In this document: piece after piece, positions 12,307 to 25,085 of the stretch
Position numbering within the stretch: position 1 is the first letter of the stretch
Layout of the letters: every line of letters starts with the position of its first letter
Assembly: GCA_907165065.1 (NCBI GenBank)
Contig: OU015523.1
Span: 15,313,834-15,377,833 of the forward strand
DNA from: Caprimulgus europaeus
Taxonomy: Eukaryota; Chordata; Aves; Caprimulgiformes; Caprimulgidae
Length of the DNA stretch: 64,000 nt
Direction of reading: 5' to 3'
Position numbers and translations under genes: made by a program
The notes under the pieces: generated by a model
Database searches by the model: none
What the model was told of the DNA's origin: nothing
What the model saw: the letters and a program-made list of their open reading frames with translations, nothing else

Positions 12307-15084
12307 ACAGTTCAAATTCAAAACCAGGAATGATGAGCAGGAATAGCTAGGTTCCTAAGAGGTTTAGAGTGAAGGCCACACTCCTTCACTGAGCATTTCC
12401 TATTGACTACTTCAGGTGGCTTTCCCCTCTGCATTCTGACTTTCCCGAGTCACATTTCTGTACGTTTAACTTTTCCTATACAGAGGAGGAAAACCATGTG
12501 GGCACTTAACTCAGGACTGTGGTATGTCCAGGTGGAAGCCATCACATAGGCAAGCAAGGCACTAGGTAGCCTTTCAGTGCTCAAGCCATCCTCCAAACTG
12601 AGCCATTACAGCACTATGCATTGTGAAAGATCTACACAGTTCGCTAAGTTGTACCTCCACAGAGGAAATTCTTATCCACAGTGGGTCATCAGCAATATCA
12701 GGAATAATATCATTTCCTTTAGGACTGTCCCTTTAAAACACAGAGTCTACATTGCTGTGCGTACTAAACACCAAGTATTTGGTGTTGCAAAGGCCATAGA
12801 TGTTGAACTGATGATGACAGGGAATCTTCCACCTCAGTAACCTCACTCCCCCACAGTGGAAATGATGGTGCCAGCAGCACTTTGCCAGGTCAGTCACTTC
12901 ACTGTCAGATAGAGCTGAAAGAATGAAGAGCAAAGAGGGTGAAGTAGAGTCAAGACACAAAATACAAGTCTCATTTTACTCTTTACAGAAGTTTGGCGGG
13001 AAAGAATTGGCTAAGGGCTCATTTTCAGTTCAAACACCAAATTGCTTTGATAATTAGCAAGTCTATTGGAACATGTGCAGAGCCGAGGTATAATAGACAA
13101 AGCAGACAATAGCATCTTAAGAAATCATATTTGATATAGATTAAAATTGCTGAAATATAGGGAATTATGGAAAAATACAATCATTTTGCAATTAAGATTA
13201 GGACTAAAAAAGGATTTGCATTCATTGTAACAAGCAAGACCAGTAACAACTAACAACCACCTACAGAGATGGAGCTATTAACATGCAAATGATCATTATT
13301 CTGACCGAGGTATTTCTACAGAAAACGTGGAATTTATGCAGATTTCAAAGACGGTTTTTGAAACAAGGTATGTGTCGATAAAGAGATGGGAGTGGGAACA
13401 TGGTCTGTTTACTCAGGAAAACAGTTCTGCTTGATACAGAGGAAAACCAAGAAACACAATTACTGAGTTGGGGCTGGAACAGACATGGTGTGGGATTCCA
13501 GCAAACCTCCCTGGCAACATGATTACAAAGAAGAGTGAGCTTCAGGGCCGGAATGTTAATGTAAGAAATGTAAACCTTTATTTGATGACTTAGAGAAGTA
13601 TAAACCAAGGAGGAAAAAGGAGGCTACTGATTTGAAGGTAGGAAATAGGAAAAGGTAGGATGTTTTTGTGGAAGTGGCACAAAAATCCAAGCTCTCCAGG
13701 TGTAGGCAAATAGGAGTTTATATCTGTAAGTTTGACTGCATCTTACGAGGAAAAAGCATTACCTGAAGTTACGCTAAATACAACTTCCTCTGCTATCAAC
13801 ACTGGATACAATTACTGCCCTAATTTCAATCGAGCTTTGATTCCTTCATACTGTATAGGTCTTGACAAATTCGATGAGGTCCATTCTTACAGACAAGGAA
13901 AAAGGACCACTGAGCTCTAGCAGGAGGCAAAAATGAGCAAAGAGCTCATTCAGGGTACTCAGTGAATGTCAGGGAGCACAAGACACTTTATCTTGCCAGT
14001 GTGTTGTCAAGACCTTGGCAGAGGTCAGTAAAGAAGCAGAAAGACAAGTATAGCAGCCACCAAAACGGATGGTGAAAGAGAGATGTATGTTACTGTGGGA
14101 AAATTCTACCTTTAAATAAGATGTAGAAGAATGTTCTTCTGCACCCTATGGCAGTATCTTTCAGAAAAAGGATATTTACAGCTGAATTTCACTGCAGCTC
14201 CCTTTTACATTTATACAATTTCAGATCCATAAGATTTCAAGCATCAGGAAAATCAGTCACTTTCCAAGAGTCTGGTTTACAAAATTTCTGAAGGTCCTGG
14301 AAATCTCTTTTGTGACTCAGGTAGCTGCACTGTATTTTAAAATTGCATTGTAAGGCCATACCAGAGAGACTTTAAAAGATCTGTAATGTATAGTTTTGAC
14401 CTATGTGGTAGAAATAGGGTGAGAGTGACAGCTAGAAAGTACAAGAGCTGAGGAAGGTTTACATCGATTTCCTACTTAGCAGGCATCTTGCAGTCCTAAG
14501 TAATCCAAAAGAAGGGAATCTTAGGAGGAGGTCACTGCAAATGCCAAGTTATAATTCCATTTTACAAAGTGCACATAAAGATTCCTTCTGCTCTGCAAAG
14601 GGTATTTCTCAAAAACCCACTATGGCAAAGAGCATCACTGAAAAAAAGAAAAAAAAAGCCACCCACCTGCTGATGAGACAAAAATAAAATAAACAGGCTA
14701 AGTTGGTGAGTCTAAATCAACTGTGCCAAAGCCAGTGAATGGACGTATTACACTATTCCCTTTCACTGGGAACTCTAGCTGTTTTGTTCATCTGTTCTAA
14801 TGTGACCACCACCAGATAAGTGCTGAGAACCCTGAACACTGTGCTCCCACAGGGAATGTGTAAGAGATGAGAACGAATGGCACATCAGGGTTTTTTGCCT
14901 CACCATGAATGTATGAGCAGCTGTTGGAAGAAGAATCAGAAGAAACTTTTTTATCTAGTCAGTAACAAGGCAGGATCTAAATATTTTAGATCTTGAAAAC
15001 CTCCTAGATCCTTGGATTGCACCTACTTCTTGCTTTGCTACAGCTGTCAGAAGTATCATTCCTATCAATGATCAAGACACAGAA
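12307..15084. other. Non-coding unique sequence
   Basis: No gene and no confident repeat. Around 13065-13110 a phrase (ttggaacatgtgcagagccg) recalls a CR1 segment, but the match does not continue. 14640-14658 is A-rich. Confidence 0.55.
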
Positions 15085-15265
15085 ATTGTCATGGAAGATC
15101 AGTGAATGGTTCATCTGGCCACCATCCAAGCTGGTATTAGCTTGGATAAAGCAAAGACAGATCTCCTAGTGCCTATTGCTTTGTGCAACGGAGAACTGAC
15201 TGTAAGAGAAACATGTCATGTATAGGTTAGAATAACCTGCCCATATAGGATGACTCCACAAATCC
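15085..15265 (-). mobile_element. Possible LINE (CR1/L3 type) 3' UTR remnant
   Basis: Two anchors in the right order resemble the antisense of the old CR1/L3 3' UTR: 'gaatggttcatctggcc' (family: ccaatggtccatctagcc) and, some 120 bases on, 'tagaataacctgcccat' (family: atggaataacctgccc). The intervening sequence is poorly matched, so this is tentative. Confidence 0.35.
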
Positions 15266-15390
15266 AGGAGCAATTTAAGGAAAAAGGACAGGGCTTGGCT
15301 AATACAGCAATTATTTAGTATTTCTTTTTAACCTCAACAGTTAGTATGTTGCCTTAAATCATATTTTCTAAGTCAGGAAATTCTGTTATC

Positions 15391-15438
15391 TTCATTTTAT
15401 AGATACAGGAAAGAGTAGTGCACTGTGGTTTGCCCAGC
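15391..15438 (-). mobile_element. Possible MIR-like SINE fragment
   Basis: 'ttcattttatagatacagga' followed by '...gtgcactgtggtttgcccag' resembles the antisense MIR core/3' half (cattttacagatgaggaaa...aagtgacttgcccaag). It is short and diverged. The MIR-like copy 0.5 kb away (15945-16047) has the same orientation, so both could be parts of one insertion split by later DNA. Confidence 0.3.
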
Positions 15439-15944
15439 TGTCCCAGTCCTTTGATCAGCCTGGTCTATGTGAGGCACCTGGCTGGAGCATCCACAGCTCC
15501 CTTCAGGCCGTATAACTAAGGCTCTGGACCATCCAAACAAAGGACTGTAAAAGGGGAGAGGAGGTGGTGGAGTTCCACTTCTTGCCCCATTAGGACCTTG
15601 ACTATTCTCCCAGACCACCAGCTGACACACAACTACAGTACCTAAGGCTGTGTTGTACTAGCAAATTCAAATGTGCCCAGGAATGTTCCTAGATGCAGGA
15701 ATGTTAATAAACTGTAAGCAAGTTTGTTGGCATAAGATTTGTCCTGTTAAAATTTGCACTTATCCCAAAAAATTCCCAAACACAGATGATCCAGGGACCA
15801 TTTGTAAGCAGGAAGGGTTGCATGAAGCTACACTCTTTTGGGGATTATAGTGGTTTACTAACATAGATCTGGGTCACTCCATGCCATGTGGCTTTACTGT
15901 CTGGAAATGCTGCAAGGTACATTTAATTTATTAGTACAGACATA

Positions 15945-16047
15945 AGATGCTTGCTGGAGGTCACCCAGAAAGTCCATGGCAGAGCTGTCACTACAATTCA
16001 GGTTGTCTGAGTCCTGGTCTGGTTTATAATCACTAAGCCACATTTTC
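15945..16047 (-). mobile_element. MIR-like CORE-SINE fragment (5'/core part, antisense)
   Basis: The plus strand reads as reverse-complement MIR: 'ggaggtcacccagaa' (aggtcacacagc), 'ggcagagctgtcactacaat' (ggcagagccgggattcgaac), 'gagtcctggtctgg' (tctgactccaaagccc) and 'aatcactaagccacatt' (ttaaccactatgctacac). Four consecutive blocks in the right order make this convincing despite age. Such SINEs are remnants shared across amniotes. Confidence 0.68.
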
Positions 16048-16661
16048 TGTATGAGCATTCTCTCTTCTTCAGCACAAGCTTTTCAATCTGCACAGTGATC
16101 AAGTGGGGAAGATAGATAAATAAGTTATTTGGACCAACACTTGCTGGGTTAAGTTTGAATGAGTCTGTGCTCCTAAATCTTGCTTAGTAGTACACAAACT
16201 TCTCAGCCCATTGATCCCAAATGCTGTGAAAATTAGAAAGTATTCTGTACCATACACTTAGTCTTCACAATACAAATACACTCCATGTTTCCTCATCATA
16301 CGCTTCCTCAGTACTACAGCTAAAAGCATGGCCAGTTCCTGTAAGCTTAAATCACGTATCCCAAGCCCAAGGCACTGACTCAAGATCTTACAAGTTCCTT
16401 AAAACCGTAGGTGTCTGGCCCTAAGCTCAAAACTCCTGCCAAGTGATCCTCAGTATGGATCAGTATAGAAACATATCGCACGTTCTTCTTCACTAGCACA
16501 ATTGTACATGCATCCAGAAATGTGATGCCACACAGATACAAATGAAGACCTATAAAAGGACAAGCAGCAAAAGACTCTGCCTCCTTTTGCGCTGAGAAAA
16601 TGCAATTATGTGGTAGCAGAAAACCAAACAGACATCATTATCATCACCAAGCCCCATCTCC

Positions 16662-16767
16662 GAGCAACCTGATCTAGTCAAATATGTCCCTGCTCACTGC
16701 AGGGGGATTGGAGTGGATGACCTTTAAAGGTCCCTTCCAACCCAAACCATTCTATGATTCTATGATT
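16662..16767 (+). mobile_element. CR1 LINE, 3' end with tail repeats
   Basis: The copy reads 'gagcaacctgatctagtcaa', 'gtccctgctcactgcagggg', 'gatgacctttaaaggtccct', 'tccaacccaaaccattctat' and ends in gattctatgatt. This is the near-intact terminus of an avian CR1 with its short direct 8-bp tail units (ATTCTATG). The 5' side is truncated after about 100 bases, as in most CR1 copies. Low divergence makes it one of the younger insertions here. Confidence 0.95.
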
Positions 16768-18630
16768 ATCCTTCTTTACTTCCCTCCACTATAGGATAGT
16801 GGAAATTAACAAAGCATGATTACTGCTGCAAGGTGAGGATGGTTTGGGGGACACAATCTTTTAAGGTGGTTCCAGCCTCTCAGTCAACTTTTATAACCAC
16901 ATAAGGCTTTGGATCCTAAATCTGAGTTCCCTTGAACTCTGAGAATCTGATCAAGTGTTTTTATTTGGTCTCACTGGATATTACTTCATTCAACTCTGTC
17001 TTGTCAGCCAGACTTGTCTTTACTACCACAGACACTTAGAATCCTACTCTAGCGCATCTTTCTACTCTACAAAACAGCCTCTCTTATGTCTGAGGCCACA
17101 TGCTCAGCTTTTATCAGGTAAATAAACTTAAGCCCGCTTTGAGTGATCTGGGATACTTGACAACCCTTAACAAATAGTCTTTCCTTACGACTGAAAAAGA
17201 TTGCATGATCCTAGTAAATACAGCCACATGTCAGATAAGCTATAACAAATAAATAGCAGTAAATATAATAAACTACCTTTTCAAGTATGTCAGCATTGAA
17301 AGCAACCTTTAGGTAACCCATACAGAAACAGATGGGGTAATCAAGAATAGGGGACTATTTAGGTGGAAGGACCAAACCACAGAGTGAAAGGAACAACTAA
17401 GAAGAAAAGGGGCTATAAAAGCAACCTGCCTTCATATTACATGCACACACACGGAATCCACACTGCTGCAGAATGACATATTTACTTTTGCTGAGTTCCT
17501 GAGCTCTTGAAAACTGGCCCACTCTCAAAGGCGAATTTCAGTAAACTGAGCTCTCTCCAGCTGAGGCAAGCATCTACAAAGATCTACACAGTTGAAACTA
17601 CATCCTTGCACCAAAGCTTAACATAACCCTTGGAAGAATTTAGCTAAAGAAAGGAATCCTGGGGCACATCTGTAAAGACACCTGAACAGTGATGACACGG
17701 ACAAGTGACACTTATGAGTGTCTAATGTTCTTTGCATTGGTTCTCTCAAAAACTAACTGAGCCTAATTCTACATCTATAAGAATCTCAGCAGTTTGAAAA
17801 TAGCTGTATGTCCAATAACTTTCACATAATTTGGTGTGAAGAACTTCTTGAGATCTTGAGCAGTGGCCAAAGAAATACCTGATCTTGTCGAAAATGTTTT
17901 TTATAGATAGGCATCAAACACAGATCTGAGCCTCCCAAAAGTTCATGGAGGTTTAGATGCAGCAACTGAGTTCTGCATCTACTGACCACTGGATAGAAAG
18001 GTTGTATTCAAATGCAGGAAGCTTTATGTATTCACAGCCAGAACTTCAATTTTCTTTTAGATGTTGGTAATTTTAATACGATCTATAACATGGATGGGAG
18101 ACAAATACCTGGAAAGCAGCCTTGCAATGATCTCCTTGATGAGCAAACAGTCTACTTTCCAAACAAAATGAGTTAAGGAACAGAGGAGGGGATCAGCTGT
18201 TTGCAGGGCTGATAGTGTCTTCATTCAAAGCATACCAAACCCATAAAGTTGTGGTAGCCTCAAGAGGATTGCTTAAGTTCAGCTGAAATGTTCAAAACCC
18301 CCCTAGATTAGGAATGGGTTATGGAAGCTGCAAATGTAGCTCCTTAAAGATAAAGGGTGTTTTATATTGCTTTCCTATTTGTTCTGGGGAAGAAAGCCAT
18401 TTCAAGCATGCTCTGTTCAGCCTTGGGACTAATGGAGGCATGGAGTCTTGTTAACAAACAAGAGGCTTCAGAGCTTTGTAAATGGAAGAATTTTGCCTAC
18501 AAAGCTGAGTTTTACACTGAGTTGGTTATTTTTCATCTTACACAAATGTGGGAGACGTGAACAGCAAGAGCACTAAAAATACTAAAAGCACACAAGTATT
18601 GTTTTTCAGTTTACAGTATGAAGTACGTTG

Positions 18631-18677
18631 TTTTTTTTTTTTTCCTAAAAAAAAAAAAAAAAAAAAGACACCCCCCC
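18631..18677. repeat. T13 / A20 inverted homopolymer tract followed by C-run
   Basis: Thirteen T (18631-18643), then CCT, then twenty A (18647-18666), then GACA and seven C (18671-18677). The T and A runs can pair into a hairpin. It is probably simple-sequence instability, but it has the unusual feature of three different homopolymers within 47 bases. Confidence 0.9.
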
Positions 18678-20134
18678 AAAATTCCCCAGCATAAGTTTCC
18701 CATCACAGAGGAGGATTTGGTAAGGTGACAAAGTCATCGGCAAAGCACTATTTCCCATCCACCCATACATTAGGCCTTTACCGTGAGCACTTGTAGGGCA
18801 AGAGAGAGGCAGAGTGACTGCTCAAAGAGAGATTTAGAACTCTCTCTTCCCCTCTTATACAGGAAACTAATGTATTTTTGACAGAGGAAGACCGCCCAAA
18901 AGATCCTGAAGGCTTTCTGCCAAGGTTTAGCTTTCGTAGCATTTCATTTGCTTTTGGGACTGAAACTCTATTGCAAACCTCGTCCACCAATCCTTTCCAC
19001 AAGCAAAAAACAATGTGTCTCATGAATTCCATATGGCAATACAATTCTACCAAGGAATGGAAATTTCTTTCCTGTTATGACCTAATTTCCAAAATCCTTG
19101 AGGCAATTTTCAGCCTGATAGTGGCAGATGTTGCACATTAGAAGACCATGTTTTGAAGCCAGGATATTTACCTGGATCATATTATTTACCCTGTTCTCTA
19201 TTTTTCTGTGCAAGAGCCATCATCCTGTTTTTCAGGCACTCTTGTTATCACTGTATTGGTACAAACAGGGCTGATCACACTCATCACAGATTATAACCCA
19301 CTGTCACATCTTCTTGCAGAATGCAACAAAAGATAAAGCAAGCAATAGTTCCATCTCTAAAAATTCAGTAGTTCTGCAGTACCAGGTTAGGATAGTAAAT
19401 AATCTTACTGGAAAATGGCAGACCTTTACTAAACGTGGAGTGAGGTACATCCATTAAGTACAATTCTTCCAAAGATCTGCAGATACTAATAGAAAGTATC
19501 ACTTATTTTTGAAATTATCTACAGCCTTTGGTCTTCCTCTGAAAGGGTTAGCTGTCTGATTGAGCTTTGGACGTAGCTAGGCCAGTAACCAGCAAATGAG
19601 TTAAAATAGAAAGGCTTACATATGGCTAGAGCTGTGACAAAGGTAGATGCTTCTTTTGCTGGTTTATAAGGCAGGCTAAGGCCACAATCACAGGAAAGTG
19701 GCAGCTTCTGCATCAGATTCCACAGAGAGTATGCCAACCCTGGTTTTGCAAAGAACCACGCCAGCTTTCTCAGGCTCTCGGCTGCCGAGGCACCTTTGAC
19801 ACATTTATTAAGCAGCTGATCAGAGCCAACAGCATAGGCAGCACCTGGGCTGAGAGGGCAAGCAGGAAAGAAAGTAGCTCTGTTCCAAAATGCAGAGAAT
19901 AATCTCCCTGTGCCAACTTTATGTCCCCACTTTCACACACCACCAGCCACCATATGTGGGAAGCTTAATGCTGAGAAGGAGGATGGTGAGAACGCTCGTC
20001 AACCCTTCATCTCTCCCCCTTACAAGCACTATCCCTGCTGCTGTTTATGCCTCCCAACCCCAGGGACCAAAGCACCGATTAGATTCATCATCCTCCCTCT
20101 ACGGAGGTTCACCCCGAGAGGTTCATTAGGCCTT

Positions 20135-20154
20135 GCTGCCTGACAGCAGGCAGC
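20135..20154. repeat. Short perfect inverted repeat (8-bp arms)
   Basis: GCTGCCTG, a 4-base spacer ACAG, then CAGGCAGC. It can form a small hairpin. It lies in the GC-richer stretch and has no known function. Confidence 0.6.
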
Positions 20155-21344
20155 CAGAGAACCAGGTGGTCACCTTCTTTTGCAAAGTCAATGTTATTTT
20201 CCAAGGGGTTAGGCTTGCTGGGAAGAAGCTTTTAAATTCCCTGTTTCCCAGATGCAAGGAGGGCTCCATAAAACCCTTTCTGCACAGATGGATTGAAGAA
20301 AGGCATTACACTTGGTACATTCTCTGCGGGAGTTCATTACCAGAGGGAGAAGAGAAGTGTGAATCCCTTGGTGTCCGCCAACAAGCTTAGAAAAGCCATT
20401 TACGCTTCCCTAGCCCCTCCTATCCCAGAATCACAAACCACTTTATGTGCATCTCTCCAATACACTTCACAGCCACCATGTAACAGTATGACAGTGCTTT
20501 AGATGGGGCGATGAAGCTGGTGTTCATTCACTCCTGAAAGAACAGTAAAAATGGAAGCAGGAAGGACCAGCACAAACATCATTGCTGCTACACTTCCATC
20601 TTCCAATCCACCCTGTGGCTCTCAATGTAATATCACCTTATTTTCTTTTCAAACTTCAAATCTATTTTATGACCACAGTTAGACTTTTCTTTATGAGCTG
20701 CTTGGATTTTTGGACACAGTATAGAAAGGAAGGAAAGTTTCTGGAAAAAAAGGTATCAATATTTTAGGAAATTGTGGAAAGAAATCTGAAGGGAAGGACT
20801 TCAACAGACGCTTCAACATGCAACTTAAAATAGTGAGCCCTCCCCGACTCAGCCCTATGTTTTCCTGCTTACAAACAGACATTAGACTTCTTGCTCTTGT
20901 TATAGCCACTTCCTCATGTGTCTGCTTCCACATGATACAGGGGAGATATCTTCACCAGGTCAGGAAAAATTACCTTCCTACCCTATATTGAAGAAGGTTC
21001 CAAGAGGATTACCTCAGTGATTGCTCTCTGCACTTTTTTGGTTGTACCAGTATGTTTAATTTGGCTTTTGTTAGGTGTAGGTTGCTCTTCCTTTCTAGAG
21101 CATAAAGAGAGAAGAGGAATGGGTAAGGTAGCTGACTTTTAAGGGGGGCTTCTCTGTGATGAATTTAAATCCTCACAATAAAAAAAAGTAGTAGGATTTT
21201 TCTAACATGCCATTTTCAATAGAAACTATTTATAGAGCAGCCATTTAACAGAGAAGTGTGGGAGTCACAGCAGCATTTCAATTGCATGTCAGGAGGAAAA
21301 CTGGCCCTGTAGTTGAGATAAGTGACAAGAAGAGAAGAGCTGGA

Positions 21345-21505
21345 TGTTAGGCTGAGAAACAAGATGACCTCGGGCAAGTCATTATACCTTCCTCTGCCTC
21401 ACTTTCCCATTCTGTTAAGCTGAGATTTTTAACGATTACCTGGCCTGACAAGTGTAATCAGTATGTAAAGAGCTCTGAAGTGGACACACACTCAGCTGAT
21501 CCTCA
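21345..21505 (+). mobile_element. MIR-like CORE-SINE
   Basis: Sense-strand MIR blocks are in order: 'gacctcgggcaagtcatta' (tgaccttgggcaagtcactt), 'taccttcctctgcctcactt' (aacctctctgtgcctcagtt), 'tcccattctgttaag' (tcccatctgtaaaat), 'gattacctggcctgac' and 'agtatgtaaagagctctgaa' (tttgtaaagcgctttgag). This is the best MIR-type copy in the window. The last block is the L2/MIR-type 3' tail that recruits LINE machinery. There is no coding capacity. Confidence 0.8.
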
Positions 21506-22729
21506 CAAAACTGGCAGCACTGTTGGGAACAGGCAAGAGGGAGGCAGCAAAGTTCAGTGCTAGTCTGTCTTAAACTGCAGGCACTGGATATGCTTGGGAA
21601 CCCTAAAGATGATGTGCCTAGATACATCCACAGCTTGCTCATGCTCAGGGAAGACCCATTGGGTCAGGACTAAAATGATGACATGGAATAGCTAACTGCA
21701 GACAGGTGTAGGAGTCAGAAAGATCACAAGACCAAAATCAGGACACCAGAAGCAGAGAAGCATGGGAACTACCACTTCCTTTAGAAGAAATGCAGTTCAG
21801 AGGCATGCAGCCTGGAAAAAACAGACTGAGAATCCAACACCAGTTTGAATGGGATGGGTGCCAGGCCACACCATATTGGGTAACCATGCTGCACTGGCTG
21901 ACATTAATATCAGAGATTAAAGTACCTTTCAACCTCCACTATATATTCATCAACATGAACAGGGGAAGAGTACAGATACTAACAGTGCATCACTCGTGCA
22001 TACACAGATCTGCAGCACATACAGCAAATATGACACATCAGTTCGGATGTCAAGGAGTTCTGGGGACAGAGAGCACATCAAGAGTTTCTAAAAAAAAGTG
22101 TTATACCTGGTCACAGAGAATTCATACCTACTTAAATAAATCCCTCCTGCTCCCACAGAGAAATGTGCTATTGACATTACTTATGCTTTTTAGAGTCATC
22201 ACCAGCTTTCCTTTGAAAGACAGTGGGACCACAAGGGAATATGGACTGGTTGGCTGCAACTGTCACCTTGGGGTGCAGAAGGTCCTGGTGTGTAGCATCC
22301 AGGTGAATTTTGAAGATCGGGAAGCAGGAAATATGGAATATGAGCACATGAAGGCATGATTTGGATGTAGTCTGGCTAGATCACATACCACTAACTTGGG
22401 AGTGGGGTGTGTTACATACAACTTGGGAGAGTGGATTTTAGAGGCATGAGCTGCAGGGCAGAACCCCAGGGAGAAGTTCTTTATAGCTATACCAGATAGA
22501 TTGCTTGGAAAGAAGCATGCTCTGAATTCAAAGGAAACTGAGATAACATCAGTAACTTGAGGCCTATGCATGCAGAATTCTGTATAAAGTGAGTTTCTTT
22601 CATTACTTTCCTGCAGAAATAAATTTGCAGGCACTTCTGGTTGCTGAAAGAGACTTAAAAACACATGGATAAAATGAGGTACAACAGAACTGTGTCTGTG
22701 ATTGGAAAGACTGTGCAATCAACATATAA
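21506..22729. other. Non-coding sequence with an unsupported 189-codon open frame
   Basis: The stretch between a MIR-like SINE and a LINE 3' UTR remnant contains the longest open frame in the window (21790-22359, plus, 189 codons). Its 3' end overlaps a 151-codon minus-strand frame (22263-22718). The predicted protein has no signal peptide, repeat or domain that I recognise, and the composition looks like translated non-coding DNA. I record it but do not call a gene. Confidence 0.55.
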
Positions 22730-23060
22730 TTAACCTATGAAACTTGTTGCCAGAAGATATTATAGAGGAAACAGATTAGCAAGATTCAGAAAAGGATTAG
22801 ACCTTACAAGAATAGCATCTGTAGCTAGGCGTGCTGGAATAAAAACCATATGGGTTATTAGACTTCCCACTTCAGGATATAAAATGATCACAAGTTGGGG
22901 TCAGAAAGCAATGTCTCCCTATTATGTAGCATTGTAAAACTGGGCACACCGGGGGGTTGTTACAAGTCTATCTAAAGTATCCAGCACTGGCAATGGTTAG
23001 GACAGAATACTGGACTGGATGGGCCATTAGTTTGATACAGATGAGCAATTTCTTATACCA
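22730..23060 (+). mobile_element. Old CR1/L3-type LINE, 3' UTR and terminus
   Basis: Sense-strand blocks match the remembered 3' end of the ancient amniote CR1/L3 family: 'tatgaaacttgttgccaga' (gtggaactcattgccaca), 'gatattatagaggaaac' (gatattgtggaggccaa), 'agcaagattcagaaaaggat' (agcaggattcaaaaaaggat), 'agaatactggactggatggg' (aggatactggactagatgg) and 'ccattagtttgatacagatg' (ccattggtctgatccagtat). An open frame at 22737-22937 lies wholly inside this untranslated part and is spurious. Confidence 0.77.
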
Positions 23061-24800
23061 TTCTGCCCTCATTTCCTGGGAGAATTCTACTCCCCAAACA
23101 GATATGCACTCCAAGCAATTGAAATTCAAGTGTAAACATGTTATTGCTTCAGCAATTTGTGGGCACACAGAGGTACAGAATAGCAGTTAGACCCCAAACA
23201 TAGGCGCCTTCTGGACTAAGAGATTTTTCTATTATAGCTTTGTGATCACCACCTACAAACTTCATGGTTGTCATTCAGCTGGCCAGCTTCAGCAGAAGTA
23301 CAACCAAAATCCCTCTTGCACAGGCTGTCAGTGTGGAAGCAGTAGAGAAATCTCCTGAAAGTAGAATGGAGCCTGTACCACTTGCAGCTGCATAGTTCAT
23401 CCATCCAGTGGAAGGAAGAAGCAGGCTACAGCAGAATGAGGCAAAGGCAGAGCAGCATTCCTTGTCCTCTGATATTGCAGAGATTTTTTCTTTCCACATC
23501 TCACACTGGGTAGCAGCCGCACTCTGCCTGTGGCTCCCTGCTGCACAGTAGGTTAGGCAAAGAGTGTCCCTCTGCCTTGGGAACAAGAATGGGGAGGGAA
23601 AAGGTGAGAAGTGGAAAGTGTGGTGAGGCAAGAGTGGAAGATATGCAGAGAGGCAGTAGGGTAGGTGGCAGGAGATACGGCAAAGAGCAGGACTACGAAC
23701 ATGTGGCACAAGTGTGAGAAGCAGAGGGGAAGACTGGTGGGGGTGCAGATATGCAGTGAAGGAAGCAGGAGTTGCTAAATAGACAGAGGGTGCGGGTGGA
23801 TGGCTGCACAATCACCCACAAGGGCACACAGTGCAGTGGCAGAGGCTGACATCCATGGGGTGCAGGAAGTGATAGAAAAGTGGGAAGGATGGAAAACAGG
23901 GTTTATTAACTCCATCTTCTACATAAAGCCACAGCCAAAAGCAAAGCAAAATGGCAGTGATGACAGAGGTGAAAGCGTATGATACATAGCTGGGGACAGT
24001 GCGCCAGCTGATGCTGCAAAGTGCATTGCTACAGGCACCTGCTTAAAAGTGGGTGGTGTTGCTGTTACAGCCCTTGGAATTTGGGCAGCATGGGATAAGT
24101 GCTTCACCTCTGTCAGGACTGCAAAGGGCAGACAGGACATGAACCTCCTCGGTCCACCTCTCCTTCCCCAGAAGAAACCATTTCTAAATTAAAATGGAAT
24201 ATAAGACTATCAGACTACAAACAGAGACTACTCTGAGCAACGTACTGTTCATACCATCTTTTACCTATGTAGGTATGCACACACATTTTAATTGGATAGG
24301 GGTTGCCTGTTACAAGAAATGGTAACTCCTTAATTTAACTTTCTGACTCTACTCCCAGTCACGCCAAATGCTTTTCTGAAGAGTTTAGAGCTCTTTACCT
24401 CCTGCTTCCATGGCCATAGCCTTTTACAGCAGAGACCATTGTTTTGGGACATGTCTAGTATAACAGCAACTGGACCCTTGTAGAGATCATCAGTTTTCTG
24501 AAAAATGCAGTAAAATGTGTTCCATCTGCACCAACATCTCTCAGCCCCTGCCTCGAAGGGCAAGTGTCCACACTGCATCAGACAGCCTGATCTTCAGAGA
24601 CTGCATTTACTCTTATAAAGGTCAAACTAGTAACACAGTTACTTTCTCTCAGAATTTTCTGTGATCCTGTGTTACCTCTGTAAATAAAGAAGTCAACTCT
24701 CTCTCGCTCTTTTGAACTCTGGCCTATTAGACTTGGCAGCTGTCTCTTACCTTATGGTGTGCAGCCCCTGAAAGGTGTCTCTGATTTCTAGAAAGGTCAG

Positions 24801-24888
24801 GTGCACACAAACCCACATGAACACTAATACAAACACACGTTCATGCAAACACACACAGATGCCAGGATTCACAGATGCACACACAGCT
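24801..24888. repeat. Degenerate CA-rich tract
   Basis: Repeated ACACA words (gcacacaaacccac, aaacacacgt, caaacacacacaga, gcacacacagc) are spread over about 90 bases. This fits a decayed CA microsatellite. Confidence 0.6.
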
Positions 24889-25085
24889 TCCTAGCTTCTC
24901 ACTGCTGTTTTCAGCAAGGACCACTCAAAGTGTTTAGCCCAACACGCTGTGATGATGATGTAAATGGAAAAAGAAAAGCCCTTCACCTGTGAAACTAATT
25001 AATAGTCAACAAACTTGCTTCAAGGTAGGAGACCTGGCACTGAAGGCAAGAAGCTGCCTTGGAGACCAGCAGGAGCCCATCTCAG

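Larger units (their letters stand above)
16768..21344. other. Non-coding unique sequence, somewhat GC-richer at 19750-20470
   Basis: No gene recognised. 19750-20470 is richer in G+C and carries several overlapping frames of 69-85 codons (19890-20502). None has a domain, conserved motif or clear splice context, so I do not call an exon. A poly-T/poly-A inverted tract lies at 18631-18666. Confidence 0.55.

Noticed and set aside
13060-13115. Possible CR1 piece (ttggaacatgtgcagagccg...)
   Set aside because: Similarity is limited to about 35 bases with no continuation on either side.
12626-17593. Shared 16-mer AAAGATCTACACAGTT at 12626 and 17578
   Set aside because: A 16-base identity between two places in 64 kb is expected about once by chance, and the flanks are unrelated.
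22737-22937. Arg/Lys-rich 66-codon frame resembling a small basic protein
   Set aside because: It lies entirely in the LINE 3' UTR remnant, which explains the open frame.
23275-23811. 178-codon open frame on the minus strand
   Set aside because: It follows from the purine-rich plus strand. The product is Pro/Ser/His/Leu-rich without any domain, and nearby frames overlap it.
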